Below are positions 62,801-64,000 of a stretch of 64,000 bases of DNA, piece by piece. Source of the DNA: Antarcticirhabdus aurantiaca (lineage in GTDB: Bacteria > Pseudomonadota > Alphaproteobacteria > Rhizobiales > Rhizobiaceae); NCBI RefSeq assembly GCF_009765365.1, contig NZ_VTOM01000009.1:1-64000 (forward strand). The letters are read 5' to 3'. The notes under the pieces were generated by a model, which did not search any database, was not told where the DNA came from, and worked only from the letters and a program-made list of their open reading frames with translations. Both the position numbers and the translations under genes were made by a program. Position 1 is the stretch's first letter. Each line of letters begins with the position of its first letter.

Positions 62801-64000
62801 CCGCCTCGCCGTTGACGACGTCGTCCGGCGAAGGCGAGGTCGCGGGATCGATGGCCTCGGCCACCAGCCGGTCGAGGCCGCGGAGATCGTCGGCTGGCTG
62901 CGGCACCGGCAAGGATGCATCGGCCTCGCGCCTGCCGTCGTAGAGAAGCGCGAAGTCGGCGATCGCCAGAGCATATTCGCGGGCATCGACCTGCAGGGGA
63001 TCGCCGGCGACCTGATTGGCCGGGTCGCCGAGCCTCGGCCGGTCCCCAGGCTGCTCCAGCGCGTTGTCCTTGTAGGTGAAGACGTTGGCCCGCGCGCCGA
63101 CGAGGCGTTCGGACGCTTCAGTGCCGAGCGTCGGCACCAAGGGCATCGCGTTCTGGGCCGTCGCCGGACCGGCGACGCAGAGCTCGGGCGACGCGGCATC
63201 CTCGCCCGGTCGCGGCAGGGGGCAGACGACGTGCGTCGACGGCTCGATCAGGAGCGCGGAGTAGAAGCCGTGCTGCTGGATGTTGGAGGGACCGAAGTGG
63301 TCGTGCGTGAAGACGGTGCGCAAGGTGCGGTCGGCGACCTGCGCGCCCTCGCCCGCACGCGCGACGAGCCCCTCGTAGCTGAGGATCGGGTCGGCGAACC
63401 AGCGCTGCACGGTGGTCTGGAAATACTGGATGTTCTCCGGCAGGAGACGGTCCAGGGTGGCGACCGTCTCGATCATCTGGGCGGCGCATTGAGCGTCGGT
63501 GCGCTCGGCGACGTCGTCGATGGAGGACGGGTCCTCCCCGGCCCGCTTCGTCGCCCGGCTGCGCGAGTGGCAGATCCGCGCCAGGACCTCCTGCGGCGAG
63601 AAGGTGCCGTCCTCGTAGTTGTAGCCGTTGCCCGAGCCGTCCGACGAGGTGACGTCGAACTTCACGAGGTGGATGTGCTGGCCGATCGTGTCGGTCGGCA
63701 CCTTCATCTGGAAGTCGTCGAGCTTCAGCGCCTTGGCCGTCTCGTTGGTGTGCTGGAGCTCGATGCACTCGCCGGAAAAGGCGCGGAAGTAGAAGGGCTC
63801 GGCGGTGGCGGTGGCGCGTCCCTTGATGGCGCCCGCTTGCGAGGACAGGACGTTGATCCGGCCCTGCGGATCGTGCCAGCCGGCGCGGTTGACCACGAGA
63901 TCGACGTCCACGGCCGAGACCTGGAAGCGGCGGAATCCCAGAAGACCCGGATCGGGCACCATCCTGATCCCGGCCGCGCGCAGCGGATCGGCGATTTCGG
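59790..64000 (-). CDS. Giant multicopper oxidase, MnxG/manganese-oxidase-like (partial, 5' end off window)
   Basis: More than 1400 residues, with an open frame at the right edge (the ATG at 63962 is internal). Multiple cupredoxin repeats are seen. QHIHLVKFDVTSSDGSGNGYNYEDG (HxH at 63669-63677) and VFTHDHFGPSNIQQHGFY (HxH at 63297-63305 and HG at 63270) are copper-ligand motifs typical of very large bacterial oxidases that oxidise Mn(II). YHFGSTDALWNGAWGLIRTY is a later repeat, and DVVSHGVHGLSGTLVVEPEG (60578-60600) is the terminal cupredoxin. A signal peptide would lie outside the window. The substrate (Mn(II), Fe(II) or an organic) is inference. The SCO1, cytochrome and propeller genes follow without gaps. 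Confidence 0.8.
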   Translation of the reverse strand, partial: EIADPLRAAGIRMVPDPGLLGFRRFQVSAVDVDLVVNRAGWHDPQGRINVLSSQAGAIKGRATATAEPFYFRAFSGECIELQHTNETAKALKLDDFQMKVPTDTIGQHIHLVKFDVTSSDGSGNGYNYEDGTFSPQEVLARICHSRSRATKRAGEDPSSIDDVAERTDAQCAAQMIETVATLDRLLPENIQYFQTTVQRWFADPILSYEGLVARAGEGAQVADRTLRTVFTHDHFGPSNIQQHGFYSALLIEPSTHVVCPLPRPGEDAASPELCVAGPATAQNAMPLVPTLGTEASERLVGARANVFTYKDNALEQPGDRPRLGDPANQVAGDPLQVDAREYALAIADFALLYDGRREADASLPVPQPADDLRGLDRLVAEAIDPATSPSPDDVVNGEAAPALDLALQGTPLSSSEARVAELAERRREIRREHGRPIAPPARPEAISADHHDPYLVNYRGEPIPLRVGGDRNGLPPPFAASPCAPAGAPRLSATDHRSIVRQRGGEAGDMANIFRSDLHGDPCTPVLEALSGERLVVRLVQGAQEVQHIFTVEGRTIRRNVDQPFPAERHEPGRSGPRSRSSACLESPFARSGRPGEFPGWSFGGYETEPFWTDMKTFVAGCDNPLGFVAAHEIGISEHFEFGSLVASGVNSQTPSLAPNTSANGSGDAGAGTSLVASVPDGRPSLDLLYHFGSTDALWNGAWGLIRTYDGPGEADATTCLSMPPRTSDDFNRCLDPAAAGSAVGRRLVPLPVLRQQWRAITSGTPAPPAPTIAPTVPAETSSLKAWCPVGGDRVPAIAAAVRAGEVLPKNDFAVPGTIYGAGPRQNGLFDPDGLMLVPLSLAELGLDRPPLNLAPYYAGGFGMGLYEALAGRQDSTLAGLDARAIRAIIRRKLDVAIRPGDDAPTQAAKRAAIFGTPFVLRVAAGDCVDLLLINALNATGPIWDQPGDALMPPIVPLNVDRRQAGGSFELVPSRQVALSLPLTTPMLRPGGLQAVGLNEARAVPPGGSSRPFWTVTRYFAGFAWASENRLDQMLDPASGSGLDAALRAAAGAGAGEAMRIVLRSSEMEGCPTQKQITVFGLVLCVYHIPEEQTGFVQRALDAFFAEPGRADRVFVSIPYAFGALPIRSLGDVVSHGVHGLSGTLVVEPEGSMPTGSPAERFAWRHAPAALVPVPAVTVAGDPGNATHVPEAILRERVLLWQDGLNLWRRAAAVAALPGWSGRPLPDCVVCDDSYDRGEHGVDYRSAPFRLRIAGTGGADAAFGTRGYPDRGDGDDLNAVEFAPDFFARRFASPQTRPLAGPEIAARPKEEIAVRIALPQGRARQRAFVSTGFGYDDLMPGFGSGHSALLGPGKAMTAFGCAPEASGDYLWRDGPQHIFAAGVWGYLAVSPNVPGEATPCGP

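Noticed and set aside
1-64000. CRISPR arrays, tRNA/rRNA genes, riboswitches, plasmid origins
   Set aside because: No spaced direct repeats, no cloverleaf or rRNA-like sequence, and no recognisable riboswitch or origin was found by eye in the intergenic regions.

Overview
This is a G+C-rich, gene-dense bacterial chromosome segment. The gene repertoire points to an alphaproteobacterium of the Hyphomicrobiales (Rhizobiales): a DUF1045-phnM-phnN phosphonate cluster, many ribose-type and glucose-type ABC importers, an HWE-type sensor kinase, GMC oxidoreductases and a glucarate pathway. An Aurantimonadaceae-like relative is possible, but that is inference from gene content. No tRNA, rRNA or CRISPR array was seen.

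Layout. 1-4200 is a patchwork: a clpP paralogue cut off by what looks like the end of an insertion sequence, an ArsR/SRPBCC pair, a DUF4239 membrane protein, an MliC-like lysozyme inhibitor and an aromatic-ring FAD monooxygenase. The monooxygenase reads straight into a wrecked phosphonate-transport locus: short pieces of phnD and phnE stitched together (4186-4601), followed by intact DUF1045, phnM and phnN genes (4601-7037). 7141-15000 is a divergent cluster. A ribose-type ABC importer lies on the minus strand. On the plus strand are a methylthioribose-type kinase, a methylthioribose-1-phosphate-type isomerase, a class II aldolase and a SorC regulator. Together they look like the aldolase-based 'DHAP shunt' for 5'-methylthioadenosine or 5'-deoxyadenosine salvage. 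15182-23011 holds a lone AAA ATPase, a secreted prolyl oligopeptidase with a small lipoprotein, two regulators and two convergent L,D-transpeptidases.

23294-36074 is the largest accessory unit, a ten-gene minus-strand catabolic operon. It encodes a CoA-transferase, enoyl-CoA hydratase, aldehyde dehydrogenase, a GtsABCD-like sugar importer, two GMC oxidoreductases and a Gfo/Idh/MocA oxidoreductase. It diverges from a LacI regulator, and two near-identical 14-bp palindromes lie between them. The enzymes form most of an alcohol-to-aldehyde-to-acid-to-acyl-CoA route coupled to sugar import. I do not recognise it as a described pathway. A SdhA/FrdA-like flavoprotein and a UPF0303 protein follow lacI.

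40580-45143 is a LysR-flanked D-glucarate pathway (kdgD, gudD) with an orphan TTT-type solute receptor. 45190-46664 holds a TetR/RidA pair and a tiny acidic protein. 46723-50588 is a ferric-iron-type ABC importer. 50801-55973 is a signalling island: a HWE-type kinase, a multi-PAS hybrid kinase and a single-domain response regulator. 56193-64000 (right edge) is a tightly overlapping four-gene periplasmic unit: a giant multicopper oxidase resembling MnxG-type manganese oxidases (its 5' end is outside the window), a beta-propeller-like secreted protein, a SCO1/SenC copper chaperone and a cytochrome c fused to a solute-binding-like domain.
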